Source: Echinometra lucunter (lineage: Eukaryota > Echinodermata > Echinoidea > Camarodonta > Echinometridae). Taken from it: a stretch of 64,000 nucleotides of DNA. The translations under genes were made by a program, and so were the position numbers. Positions within the stretch are counted from its first letter, which is position 1, and every line of letters starts with the position of its first letter. The stretch is taken from assembly GCA_029962745.1 (NCBI GenBank), contig CM057169.1:18485683-18549682 (forward strand). The letters run 5' to 3'. Below the pieces are notes generated by a model. The model searched no databases. It saw only the letters and a list, made by a program, of their open reading frames with translations, and had not been told where the DNA came from. Shown here piece after piece: positions 12,201-25,737 of this stretch.

Positions 12201-15200
12201 ATCGCTAGAACATCAAAATTATTTTGTGATAGCATAATTCGCAAATGATCTATTTTTGGAAATAGGCTTTGAGTGTTAAGATGAACAATATTAAATCCTT
12301 TTCTTTTCTTAATGTTATTGACCTTTTCGGCATATGAATTCTTAACAAAACTAACATTGGAGAGTGTGATATTAACAGTATTAGAATTTTCATTGTCAAT
12401 ACCACTGAAAAACAGGAGGAAAAAAAAAAGAGAATTAATTACCTCTGCAAGTTGCTGCATTTTTGCATCTTGGTCCATGAATACAATGATCCTTTGACAT
12501 TTCATAGTACTCTTTCCATGGGGCTTCTGTACAGGGAAAAGATCACTGAAGTGTAGAGTAGCTGAACAAACAACTATTTGGTCTTTGTCATAACACATCA
12601 ATTGGAAGAATGGGCAATGTGCCAAAGTTCTCTTTTGACAATGGCAGAATTTTATCACAAGGTTATGGATAAATGCCTTTTTGAACATGGCTACAAGTTC
12701 TGAGCTCGTTGTGGTAAATTCTCAGACAAAATGCCATCTATAAATAGCACTACCACAGTATTTGAAAGAATAGAATTTTGCAAGCACCAAGTTAAAATTG
12801 CATTCACAACAAAGTGGTTAAATACAATAAGTCCTCATTCTAGATGCTTGTGGGGCAGTTTGTTTGAGGAAGTTGTGGATTCTGAGAGAGTAGAGATGGG
12901 GGGAGAAGTGGGAGGAGGAGGAAGAAGAGGATGAGAAGGTGGAGGAGGAGGAGGAGGAGGTGGCGGCAGAGGGGGCGGCGGCGGCAAAGAAGGTGGAGGA
13001 AGCGGGGGCAGAGGAAGAGGAGGAAGAGGAAGAGGAGGAGAAGAAGAAGAAGAAGGGAAAGAAATAGCTGAGGATAAATAATTGCTGCATTAAAAAAGGA
13101 AGGAGCTGGGTGAACTTACCAGCATCTTCTCTGCTTACAGGTTGATACCTCATCAACAGTTCTGAGAGGTCTTCATCAAACCCTGATACTCCAGTGTTAG
13201 GTCTGTAAATTACAGAAACAACCATATACAAGTCAATCAGGGGAGCATTTCATGAAGTGTCTCATCAGTGATTTTTACTGACAACTGTTATAAGCTATTG
13301 AAATCCTTGCATCTGATTGGCTGATAGTAAATTTGTCTTTAAAAATCACTGGCAAGACACTTCACTGAAGTCATGAATCTTCAGTACTGCATGCCCACAA
13401 TACTTCAGTCATACCAAAAAACCAATGGACTGCCTATTCAGAAACCAAGTCTGGAAGGCTTTACAAACTTCATTTTCATATATATTGCTATTGTGCCTTC
13501 TACGAAAATCAATTATACATATACCTGCAGTTCATGTGTGTAAAGTGTGGTAGTACTGAACAAACATGAGTACAGTCATATCTATACAGGGAAATCTCGA
13601 CATAACAAGGTCCGCTATAATAAAGTAACGGCTATAACGATGGTTTTGCCATGGGCGCAAATTTACTTACGTGTAAGTCTATGGCGGCATGAACCTGTTA
13701 TAACGAGATCTGCTATAACGAGATATCGGATATAACGAGCTATATCTTGAGCCCCTAAAACAAAGAAAAACATTATTGGATAATCATTCCCGTTATAACG
13801 AGCAAGCAAATTTCATTGCAGCTTTATCAATAAAAATCATTCAGCAGAGAAAACGCCTGAGAAAACGGCACTGCCGATGGCACACACAAGTCCCAGCTGC
13901 GCTGGCTCAGATGGTGATTGATGCATGCAGATTGCATGTTTTTATTTGTATCATAGTACAGCGCGCAACTTTTTTTTTCCATACCTCAGCACAGGTAACC
14001 TCAATAGTGTGACGGACTTTCTTGTCATCGGTAATTTTGGCATCTGAAATTAGTACTTTAAACACATTTCCCGATATTATCCAGAATATTATTAGCTGGA
14101 TCAGAGGTTGAAATTATTATCAATGCCTCTGTAGCTGCAAAATGAGTTCATAAATAGAGGAAGCAGACCTTAGTTCCTTCATGTATGTACATGTAGTCCC
14201 ATACATGCATTTTTTTGTTTGTTCTGATATAACGAGGTAACGGCTATAAGGAGGAAAACCCTTGGGTCCCGAGGACCCCGTTCTACCAAGTTTTCCATGA
14301 TGATAACTCAACATACACATAAGCAGTGGTCTTCATAGAAAAGGGAGCTCTACCTAAGGGTTCCTTTTTCATGCAGGTATGCAATGAAGACCATCAGTCA
14401 AGGAAAAGAAATTCCTATGAGTATCTCCCTCCCCCAGAACTCCAGATAAACTGGAGTTCTGGTCATGCAATCATAATGTGGAAAGAAACTGTTCCAAAGC
14501 AAATGGAAGAGTTAGATTAGTTTTATATAAATACAGGTGTCAGTGTGAGATTTGGAGATTATTGAATTGTTAAGAAATTCACTTACTTTCCCCAAATGTA
14601 CTTGCACTGCACAAAGAAATGGGTATTCGGTACCACACACAAATCTGGCTAATGTTACACCCAAACTTTTCAGCTTTTTCTTGTCATATTTCCAATATGA
14701 GGGCATTTGAAGAGCAATACATTCTAGGGGGCACTTTTACTTTCTCCTAAACGACATGGAAAGAATGAGAAAGTTCACAAATTATCTTTTACCTTTCCCA
14801 GAACTCAAGGTTCTCTTTAATACTCAGTATTTTTCGATCAGCTGACTGCGCAGTGAAGACCCTTACCTGCAAATCTTGTAGAAGTTGGATGAGCTCTGTT
14901 TCTTGGTGGCAAGCATGTACATATGTCTTCCAAACTGTTCCTTCTTTGACCGATAGAAACCATCGTGCTTTCCCTGGAAGTTGTCTGCTCTCTTAACGGC
15001 TGCCTCCCAGCTCACTCCTCGATCCACCTCCAGGGAAACATGACTAGGTTGTAATGGAAAAGAATAAAGTTGGGGTAAAATGAAATGCAAAAATACAATA
15101 ACTCTGCCTAAAGTTACCATTCAATTTAATGAAATCAATAACTAAATATCGTCGCCTTCCCGGAAAAAGGCCACTGACGTGCACGTGCGCGAAATGTACG

Positions 15201-17825
15201 TTTTCGAGAAAAACGCGATTGAAGTTTTGACCTTATTTTGAGCTTTTAGCAGCTGGTGTATTATTTTTTCCGTCCTAACTCAAACTTTCTGACAGAGCAA
15301 GATTTTTTCTTCAATGATATTTTGTGCTTTTATTTAAAACACTCTAAAGGTTTTCTAATCATTAGCATTTAATCCTTAACGGCTTTCTTCCTGGAACAAA
15401 TATGCACGAGTACGTAAATCCAGTTCACGGAAAAAGGCCGCTAATGCGAATCGGTCTATGCGCGTAAGCACGTTGAGCGAAGAATAGTGTCTTTCTTCCG
15501 GGAACAAAAAATGCGCAATAGATCCCAGAAAAGGGACGCTATTGCAAATCGGTCTGTGCGCGTAAGCATGTTGAGTGAGGAGCAATTCACGTGCTCGCGT
15601 AATTTTTCTTTTTTGGCTTAATACGTCATAATGACATCAAATTGAGGTTCGAGAATGGTACGAGAAGAAAGCTTATGACATGCTTTTTCCATTTCTGCAA
15701 TGAAAAAAAATGGTGGGAAAATTGAGAAAAGGTCGATAACAGACTTTTTCCGGGAAGGCGAAGATATCTGCCCTACTGCCCTACTTTGACAAAAGAAAGC
15801 AAGTGACATATCAATCAAAGGTGAGTTATTGATATTTTTATATTTTACCTATTAAGCTCTTCTTCTTCAAGGCCAAATTTTATGCATGAACACTCATCCT
15901 GCTAAGAGATATGTTAGGCAAGACATCATGGTCTTGCAATGACGTCATTGTAGATGATATTTGATCTTTCACAAGAAATGCCACTTTTGTCACTTGCTTC
16001 CTTTAGCCAAAGTACGGCAGAATAGTTAGTGATGATGTCATGTAATTTTCTTTTGAATTACTGTTTTAATTATGAAGACACCTATAATACTATAATTCTA
16101 CTTTTTATTCTCATTCTAACTGAAATTCATTAAGAGTTTTTCCTCCATAGCTGTTGCTTGAGATATAGTAAGGGAAAGCATCAGGCTCATTATTGAAACA
16201 CTTGGAAATGCATTTCTTTGAGAAGATGACAGGGTCACTTAACCCACTGCTTACTGGAATGGGGTGGCCCCTGTACAAAACCTATGCGAATTATAAGAAT
16301 TTGGTAGTCAATGGGTTGAATTATCTCTGGACAGAACAATAACAATGATGAAACATTGATTGTTTCTCTTAAACTTTCAAGAATGTTTTTTTGTACAGTG
16401 ACAATGAATTCATGCTAAACCCGTTCCAACGGGAACCGAGTGGTCCCTTTGTTACCCCATAAAAGTACAGAGCTTTCTTGAGGTCTAACTTAATCATCTT
16501 CAATCCTCAAATTGGCAATACAATTTTTTTTTTCCACGTTTACATAGCTTGAAAAAAAAAAATGGATATAACATAAACCAAAATGAAATATAATTGTAAA
16601 ATTGAATCAGAAATTGCCAAATGGAACACAGAAATAGTGATTATATATTATTCACTGCATTGCCAATTTAAAGAGTTTAATGATTAGTTACACTTAAACT
16701 GCTCTAATTCGAGAACGCCACACCATACAGCGATGGGAATGGGCTCAAATTTGTCAGTGCATTTTTCTCTTTCTGCTCATGTATGATATGTACTGCCTGG
16801 CATTCAGGAACCAGTAGATACTGCAAAAGCGTCTCCTAAAGGTGACACTGTACCTCTATGGGTTAATGGAGAATGAAAGTGATTTGATTGAACCCAGCAA
16901 ATCTCTTATTCTTAACAAAATGGAGACACGCAGTAGGTTGAGTGGATGCTTTGCAGCAGACGACATATCTTGAAAGTATGATATTTCGGTCAAATCTTGG
17001 CGTACAGATATGCAACTTACATCATAATATTAGTAATTATGTTCCCTACACAGGTTAAAGTTAAAATCCTGACTTTCATTCCCCTTTAAGTCTATGGGAG
17101 ATTGAGAATTGAATAGTCGATACATTAAAAGCTCTCAGCAGATGATACTGTGATTGTCTGTAAAGTGTGATGCACCTACCTGACAGGAGTGCTTGTTTTG
17201 GCATCTGTGAACAACAAACGAGGGTTCCCAGACATCTCAATATTGGACGCCATGATGTCTACCAGTCCTTCATTATATCTAAGATGTAGACAGAATTCAT
17301 AAATCGGATGAAGATACCATTAACCTGATATAAATGACTTCAATGACCATTCTCATTATAAAATAATTCAAACTCATCAGATAGTATTAATTAGTCAAAC
17401 CAGTTTCTGTGACCATCTGGGCCCGTTGCATAAAACTTACACGTACCACTGATGGTAACTTTGCCATCAATGGTACCTTCCACGGAAACCTTGAATTTTA
17501 TTGGCTGTTGAACAATGTTACCATGGTAGTTACCACTGATGTCAGAGTTACCACTGAAGGTAAGTTTTATGCAAAGGGGCCAAGGATAGAAATATCACCA
17601 TCTACAAATACCAATACGAAGTTTCCCATGGGCAGGGGATAATATGTGACTACAATGACGATGGTGTGTTCACATACCATCGAAAAACAGTACAACTATT
17701 GGTCTATTGACAACATGGACCAAAAAAAAGACAAGTTCCCCATCAAAAATCTGGAGGAGAGATGCCCGTAATTTTCCCATGGGCAGTATTTCTCATGGCA
17801 ACATTTATAATATTGAGCTAGAGAG

Positions 17826-17869
<44 letters not shown>

Positions 17870-20800
17870 CTTGCTATAAAGACTGCTTTACATGTCTCAA
17901 TTGAGCAGTCTTTTCATAAAGATTTTATGTGTTTTTTTTTTTCTTTTTTCTTTATCATCTCCTTTTTTTTTTTTTGGAAAAACACCTTATTACATTGATG
18001 CCATCTATGACTCACCTTCCTTCTTTCCTAGCTGATGCAACAGCTGCTTGAAGAGCCCCAAAGAAGTAGGCAAAGATCTACAGTTCAATGAAAAATAAAT
18101 GCATGATTTGAATCCCTTCAGTGCTCAAGTTCAATTAAACCGACAAGATTTAATAGTGCAACATTTTTCACTCAGACAAAGCTTGTTTCTCTTCATGATA
18201 TTCATAACAGCTTGATGGCTTTTTTAATATGGAAGAACAGGTTTTGTATCACTTTTGTGACATTTTTTATAAGAGGAAAAAACTTTGGGGATTCTATTTG
18301 GCTGTTCATAATTAAATCATTCTTTAAGTCATGCTTAACTTTAGACACAGCTTTGTGAACCCCCCCCCCCCCCCCCCACTGGTCTTACCATATTCTGTCT
18401 TGCCACAGTCAGCCCTAGGATACGATTCAGAAACTTGCCCACTCCACCCTGGTCCTTGTCCTGGATAACAAGACTAGTGTCAACCAAATTGGCAACACCC
18501 ATCTGGATAAGACAATCCTTGAAACAAAAAAAAATGGATGAACTTGTTAGCGAATACTGTAAATGAAAATTTTGAAGTTTTTCAGCATATCAGGGTGGGA
18601 TTTTAAAATCTTGAAAGACTCAGATACTCAGCACATGTTATGGGTAGTTCCATCAACACAGGGGATACACTGCAGATGCAACACCTTCTAAACTAGACAT
18701 TTCAAGAATGACAATAAAGAGGAAAATTCCCTGCAGTTACAATTAACCTGTTGAATACAACACCTGAGATAATTCGGGCTAGGTCTGTGAAAAAAGCGTG
18801 TTATACTGAAATCAAATTGTGCCCAGTGGGTTAATAATAGTGAACAAAGGTTTCACTTCATAATTAAACTGAAGTTGGGCTTTTCATCTTTACACGCTAA
18901 AATCTCAATAATGACTCTCCATTCATCGATATTGGCAACATGGATAAGTGAGATGAGCAGAAGGGGAAAATAACACAACACCAAAAACAAACAAAAAACA
19001 GCATAATAGAAAACAAATGACAAATTAGTTGTAAAGTCTGTAAACTTACTCTCATATCATCATTAAATGATGAGAAGTCCATTTTTCCTTTTGTCATCAC
19101 ATTCAAGGGAACACCTCCTACCAGTTCTCTCTATCAAGAAAACAGAAACACAGCATGAAATTGTAAGTTTGAAAAAAAAAGGGCAAAATTAAGAGGAATT
19201 ACACCATGATTGGATAAAATAACATATACTGAACTTTCCTACTGATTAACCCATTCGTGACATAGGTCCACATTTTGTGGTTTGGCCTAATATCTTTTGA
19301 TGCAAAGCCCTAAAAATCATACCAAATACATGAGCAGAAAGAGCAAAAAATTCTACACAAACTGTGCCCATTTTGGTTGCGTCAATATTCGTTGTTTGAT
19401 GTTGAGAATTTTTTAAAGGAAAATAAGCATTAAAATCCTTGAATTAGCAATGTGATAGAAAGTTTAAAATCACTGTTTTCCCCTGCAAATTGGCAACTTT
19501 TTGACTTCTCATCATAATTTCTGTCAATTTATATTCATTTAAGATACATGACGTTTTATAAGAAAAATGTGGCAATAAAATAAAAATGTTGGTGTTGCCA
19601 ATTTAAAGAATAAAAGCTGATCAAATTAGGCTTTAAATAATTCCTGTCACGAAAGGGTTAAATACAAACCACAGCTCAGGTTCAGTGTCATGCCTTGAAG
19701 CAAAAACAATTTATTTTTCACTTCAGTATTAACTCTTTGAACGCAAAGTTTGAACCCCTGCACTATCGGTGGCATGCGAAGTTCGCATTTCATGCTCAAT
19801 CACATCACAGAGCCTGTGATTTCAAAAAATTGATTTCCCCAGAGGTAGCAGCATTCACTTTCAATTGTTTGAATTCCTTGGTTGGCTTTCGTGTCCAATC
19901 ATTTACTCCATAGCTTTTGATTGGAAATCGAAAGTGAAATTGAAAATACTTCAGCAGACACGAGTTCACGACCCAGAGAACAAATAGTTAATCAGAATTC
20001 ATCAGCAATAATCATCTACAGCCATTTGCTGATATCTGTATGTGTAAACCATGGGATTTGGATTTATATGGATCCTAAAATACATAAGACATTTTTAATA
20101 TCTATTATCTATTAACTTTTCCACACTACAGACCAAAGAGGTAAATATTTTCTAGTTCTAGTAAGTTTACCTTGCTAATTGCCGAGTACATAGTACGGAG
20201 TGCTGAGCGGCCGTAAGGCGTGTCAAAGTTGAACTGGGTCAGGTCAGCTCCTGTAGCAGCTCGTCTGTCTCCCTGGGTCAAAGCACCTAGTTGAAGAAAA
20301 GCATTTGAGAGGAGAGTTAAGTTCTTAGGTAGCTTATCAAAAGTTGCGTCCCTGGGTTTTTATCGGCTTCTCCGTGCCCGGGTATTCACAGCGGCTTTCC
20401 TGCTCCCCCGTTCATTTGTCTATGCAGAAATGGAAGGATTAGAAGGGAAAAGACGCTGAGTGGGAATCCCACTCTAAGCTGCGGTCAAACTGGGCTCTGA
20501 CTTATGATAAGAAACCTTATCTCGTCAACAACCTCATTTTCCTTGTATGACACCTATATGGCGAGACAAATTATGGCTATTGGCTTGTATTAGATCTATG
20601 CAGGTAGCACTTGCATTTTCTAGGTTCAAAAACTATAATATATATGGGACTTGTTAAGACTTGACCCATTATGTTTGCATGGAAACATTGTTTGCACTGT
20701 GTGTGGAAAATATCACCCTCTACTGTTGAATATCATATTTGCGGTAGGGAGAATTGAAGAAGAATTGCAAGATTTTTCTTTTGATACATGCGTCATGAAA

Positions 20801-22796
20801 AAAACTAGAAGAATCCTCGACTGCACGCTGTCAAAATTTATGCATCCGCAATTGCCAGATCGGAAATATATGGCACATTTAGGTTTATTTTTTTTATTTT
20901 CATGTATAAAATGACATCTTTGACCTTCTGACTCCCAAATCTAATGAGACAATTATGAGACTGAGCCAAGTTTGGAGATGAACCGTCGCAGAGTTGTTAA
21001 GTTATCGTAAAAACAAGCAATTTTCATGTATATAATGACCTCTATGACCTTTGACCTTTAACCTTGAGACCCAAAAATCTAATCACATCATTGTCCCTCC
21101 CACATGCATACATGTGCCAAGTTTGAAGTTGATCCATCAAATGGTTGAGTTATCGCGAGAACGAACCATTTCTATGTACATGACCTCTATGACCTTTGAC
21201 CTTTGACCTTGAGACCCCAAAATCTAATCAGATCATTGTCCCTCACATATGCATACAAGTGCTAAGTTTGAGGTTGATCGGTCAAATGGTTGAGTTATGG
21301 TGAAAACCAACCATTTCTATGTACATAATGACCTCTATGACCTTTGACCTTGTGACCCCAAAATCTAATCAGATCATTGTCCCTTCCATGTGGATACATG
21401 AGCCAAGTTTGAAGCCAATCTGTCAAATGGTTAAGTTATCGCGAGAACGAGCCATTTTTATTTGTATTATTAACTCTATGACCTTGACCTTTGACCTTGA
21501 GACTCCAAAATCTAATCAGATCATTGTCCCTCCCATATGCATATACGAGCCAAGTTTGAAGTTGATCTGTCAAATGGTTCTAAGTTATCGCAAGAACGAA
21601 AACGGGACAGACGGACGGACGGACGACCCGAAAACATAATGCCTCCGGCAAGCACCTACGGTGGGCGGAGGCATTAAAAATCTGTTTTGCTATTTCAAGG
21701 GGAAAAGGAATTATCTGGTCAACAACCAACTTACATAGCCATTACAGGATTGTTTTTCATATCATTACTGATCGCAACCTTTTACAATCATACCTTTAAT
21801 TTCTGACTGATTATGTTGAACTTTCGCAGATATGCCTCTCTCATTCTTCTGCTTTTTAATAGTGAAGCCAGCTTTTGATGAAAGTTCATTTCCCCTGTAA
21901 AGCTTGACTTCCTCTTTTCATATCAGAAAAGATGAAAGGGAAGAGGTTGTTGACCAGATAATTCCTTTTCCCCTTGAAATAGCAAACAGATTTTTTTTTT
22001 TCATGAAGCATGTACCAAAAGAAAAATCCTGTAATTCTTCTTCGATTCTCCCTACCGCAAATATGATATTCAACAGTAAAGAGCATATTTCCCATGCACA
22101 GCACAGACAAAGGCACTTCCGGCTTCCATGCAAACATAATGGGTCAAATCTTAACAAGTCCCATAGAAATTATAGTTTTTCAGCCTAGAAAATGCATGCA
22201 ACAAATTCTGATGCTACCTGCATAGATCTATCAAAATTATCAGGAGAGTTTATGAAACTTGAACAATACTTTTATCAAATGTTAACCTGGTTGTACATTT
22301 TCTATGGAAGCCAGAAGAAAGCTTGTCAAATCATCAGTACTGGATTTGTATCTGTGCATGTGCTGACCTACGCGGTACGTGGGAAATGTCGCCCCCTTTT
22401 GTTGAATCTCATATTTGCGGTAGGGAGAATTCAAAACAGATCCTTACATGATAAAGTTAAATAACAAGGAAGAATGCTTCTATCAAAATGAGTGCTTGAG
22501 AATTTATAGTATTTAAAATAAAAATCTTACCCAGTGATTGAAGTCTTCTAGCCACGGCTGATGCAAACCGTCGCTCTCCTCCAAGGTTAGTTGTCAAGAG
22601 CTTGTACAATGGCCCACTGAAGTCAGATGAAAAGATAAGAGACAATGATGGTGAAATACTCCTCCTCCTTATCCCACCTACTATCAAAATGTGTACAATA
22701 ATATCTGTACAGCACGTAGTGGTAACCAATCGGTATCAAGCCTTTCAGTGCTGGAGGTAGCAAGTATACAAATGTAATGCAATTCTCCCGATGCCA

Positions 22797-22845
<49 letters not shown>

Positions 22846-25705
22846 AAAATTATCCTGCCGCCAAAAAATGGAGACAGAATTAGATATACATATTATGAAA
22901 ATAGTTTTAATGAAAAAACAAAACAAAACAAAACACAGAAAGGCCACTACATCCTAAAACTGCACTGATAATTTCTTTTGTTTCCCTTTTTTTTTGGGGG
23001 GGGGGGGCATTGGGGGTAAAGATTCTCTTCTGTTTGTTTTCAGCAATGTAATTTACAAATTACCAGAGAAACAAGAACTGGTCATTTGACCCTTGCAATT
23101 TTATTTAACCCACAGACTACTGAATTTTCTATTTCCCATAGGCTTAGTAGAAGGACCAGCCAGTTCCAGACGGCAATGGGGTTGAAATTGTAGATCTAGA
23201 GCTCTATGGGATGAATGACTTGAGCACAATTTACTTTCCCTATTTCAAAGTAAGCTGACATTTCCTTTATCTCTTTCTATACCTGCTTTGGTTTGAGCGA
23301 TGCGATCTCCCCATCTGCTGGACAGCCTTGTCAGCTGACCAAGGCAGCTCGATGGTCAGGTGGACCCTGCGTCTCTGGTTGGGTGCCCTGGTGTCAGCGT
23401 GAAGGGAGATACCGGTGCTTGCTGCGTCTGATATGATGGCTACCAGCTTATGACCACTCATGAAATGATTCCTCTGTTCAAGGATCAAATGAAATCATAT
23501 AACACAGCATTAATTAAATAAATTCAATGGGTGATTTTAAGTTTGGTGTTCACCTTTTGGTGTTAGTGTTAGGCTGATTTTTACATCAACACAGCTCCAA
23601 ATTAAAAATAAAACTGGTCTTGGGACAACTGTCACTTGGAGTTGAGCAGTCAATAATGTCATTTGAACCACTTTTGTAAATTCAGATTAGGTGTTGGAGC
23701 TATGGAAAGCAATCAAAATTGTGCTTCTAACACCAACACCAGCACCAACACCGAACTTGAAATCACCCAATCTGTCTATAGAGAGTTGGAACATGAGCAG
23801 GCATATCAATAGGCAAAGTGTTAAGCAAGAGAACATGAGAAAATAAAAAGGTAGCTGCAGAAAGAATCTGAATATAACCACTTATCTGTGATTAGGATGC
23901 ATGATTGCTCAGTTGGTAGAGCACTGGGGGTGTTTCACAAAGCTGTGCACAAAGTTACACATGACTTTAAGAATGACTTGAATATGGAAAGCCAAATGGG
24001 ATTCTCAATCATATTTAACAATAATAATATTGCATAAGCTAAAGTTGAAATATCTATGTAGATTAACATTATTATCATTAACAAAACATTTTTAATGTGA
24101 AGCATAGTTTTTTTTCCCAACAATGTAATTGAGATTATGAGAAATACAGTCACAATGTGTTAAAACAAGAGGAAGAAATTTGGGCATTCCAATTGGCTGT
24201 ACATAGTTCAGTTATTCTTGTAATCCAGTAACCTGGGTTCAGAACCAAGTTGATGTTCTAGTGCCCTTTGGTAAGTCATCAATCCTCATAATCAGGTCCC
24301 TCGGATAGGACTTAAAGCGGTCGGTCTCCTAGTTGCTTACTTCCACACACATGCACGCTTTCTCAGCAGTCAGGTAAACAAACCAATGACTAACCAAAAT
24401 CGCAAAACAAAGAGCAAGGAAACAAAGCAATCCAGCATTGAGAGAATGAAAGAGGTTGCGTAATATAATGTTCCATTTCCTCTCTCCCTCCTTTCTCGAG
24501 CCACACTACTCCTGCATTAAAACTGCACCCACAGCACCACACTTAACATTTTGTTCCACAGAGGGTCTGGATTAAAGTTTTCAAAAGTTAATATGTCAGG
24601 GGTTTGTTCAAATTGTGAAATTTTGTGAGTGCAGGGACAACATTTAGGATTAAGAGTAAAAATCTGGGGTTCACTTTGCACCAGACATTTGGTTTCTTGT
24701 TGAGCTACGACTTGACCAATTACCTCCTGAACATTGAGACTGTCCACATCTCCTGATTCACCTGACCTCAGTACATACTGGACAGTTGATTCGCCTTGAT
24801 TGACTCTGACCACCCGACCTTTCCTACCGGTCATCTCAGCGACATGGCTTGGTCCGCCCAGCTGGTCTATGATATCATCCAGAGGACTGCAACACAGCAA
24901 GACAGCAAGAAGAGGAAAAAACATTTCGATTCTATTGCATGCCATGTAGTAAGAATATGAATCTAATCTTGATATGTTTGTGATACCATTCATCAACTCT
25001 GACCTCTTGATCCTATCCCATCATTCTCAGCAAAAGAGTTCTGGGCCCCATTTCATAAAACTTGTTATCAGTAACAAATGCCACATTTCTATGACAAATT
25101 TGCTCTCAGCCAATCAGATGCAAGGATTTCAGTAGTTGTAACAGCTATTGCAACTTGTTCTTGATAACACGTTTTATGAAACAGGGCCCTAGTCAACCTA
25201 GCTCATCCATGATGTAATACAGAGGACGGTAATGTAACATAAACAACTGCGGCCAGAATTCACAAAGGAGATTTACATCTCAACCATGGACTAAATCATG
25301 GTTTACACCTCTACAATGGACTAACATTCAAGTATATACAAGCCTTGCCTGTCCATTGTATACAAGTTCATGCATGTACTACCCTTACGAAGGCTCAAAC
25401 CAACGCTTGAGATAAATATTCATTTAAGCTAGGAGTCTGATCTATGCATGAGTAACATTGCTGTAGAACAAAACAAAAAGATCACTGGTATCTGGTACTC
25501 GTAACCTGTATTTCAGCCCTCCTGCAGGTGATATCATCACATTGCAAAAATGTTTGCTTGAAGTTTTGTAGTAAGATTTTTGGGGAATGAAAATCGATGG
25601 AGAATGCTCACCTATTGGGCAGATCAATCTGCTTGGCAAATCCTAATAATAAATCCTTGGCTTTCCCACACCACTCATCTTCCTCCGGTTCCAGGCCAGT
25701 CTGCC

Positions 25706-25737
<32 letters not shown>

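Noticed and set aside
12818..13231. 137-codon serine-rich minus-strand frame.
   Set aside because: Its start overlaps real helicase exon 27, but the rest is a translated GGA/GAA microsatellite in the intron.
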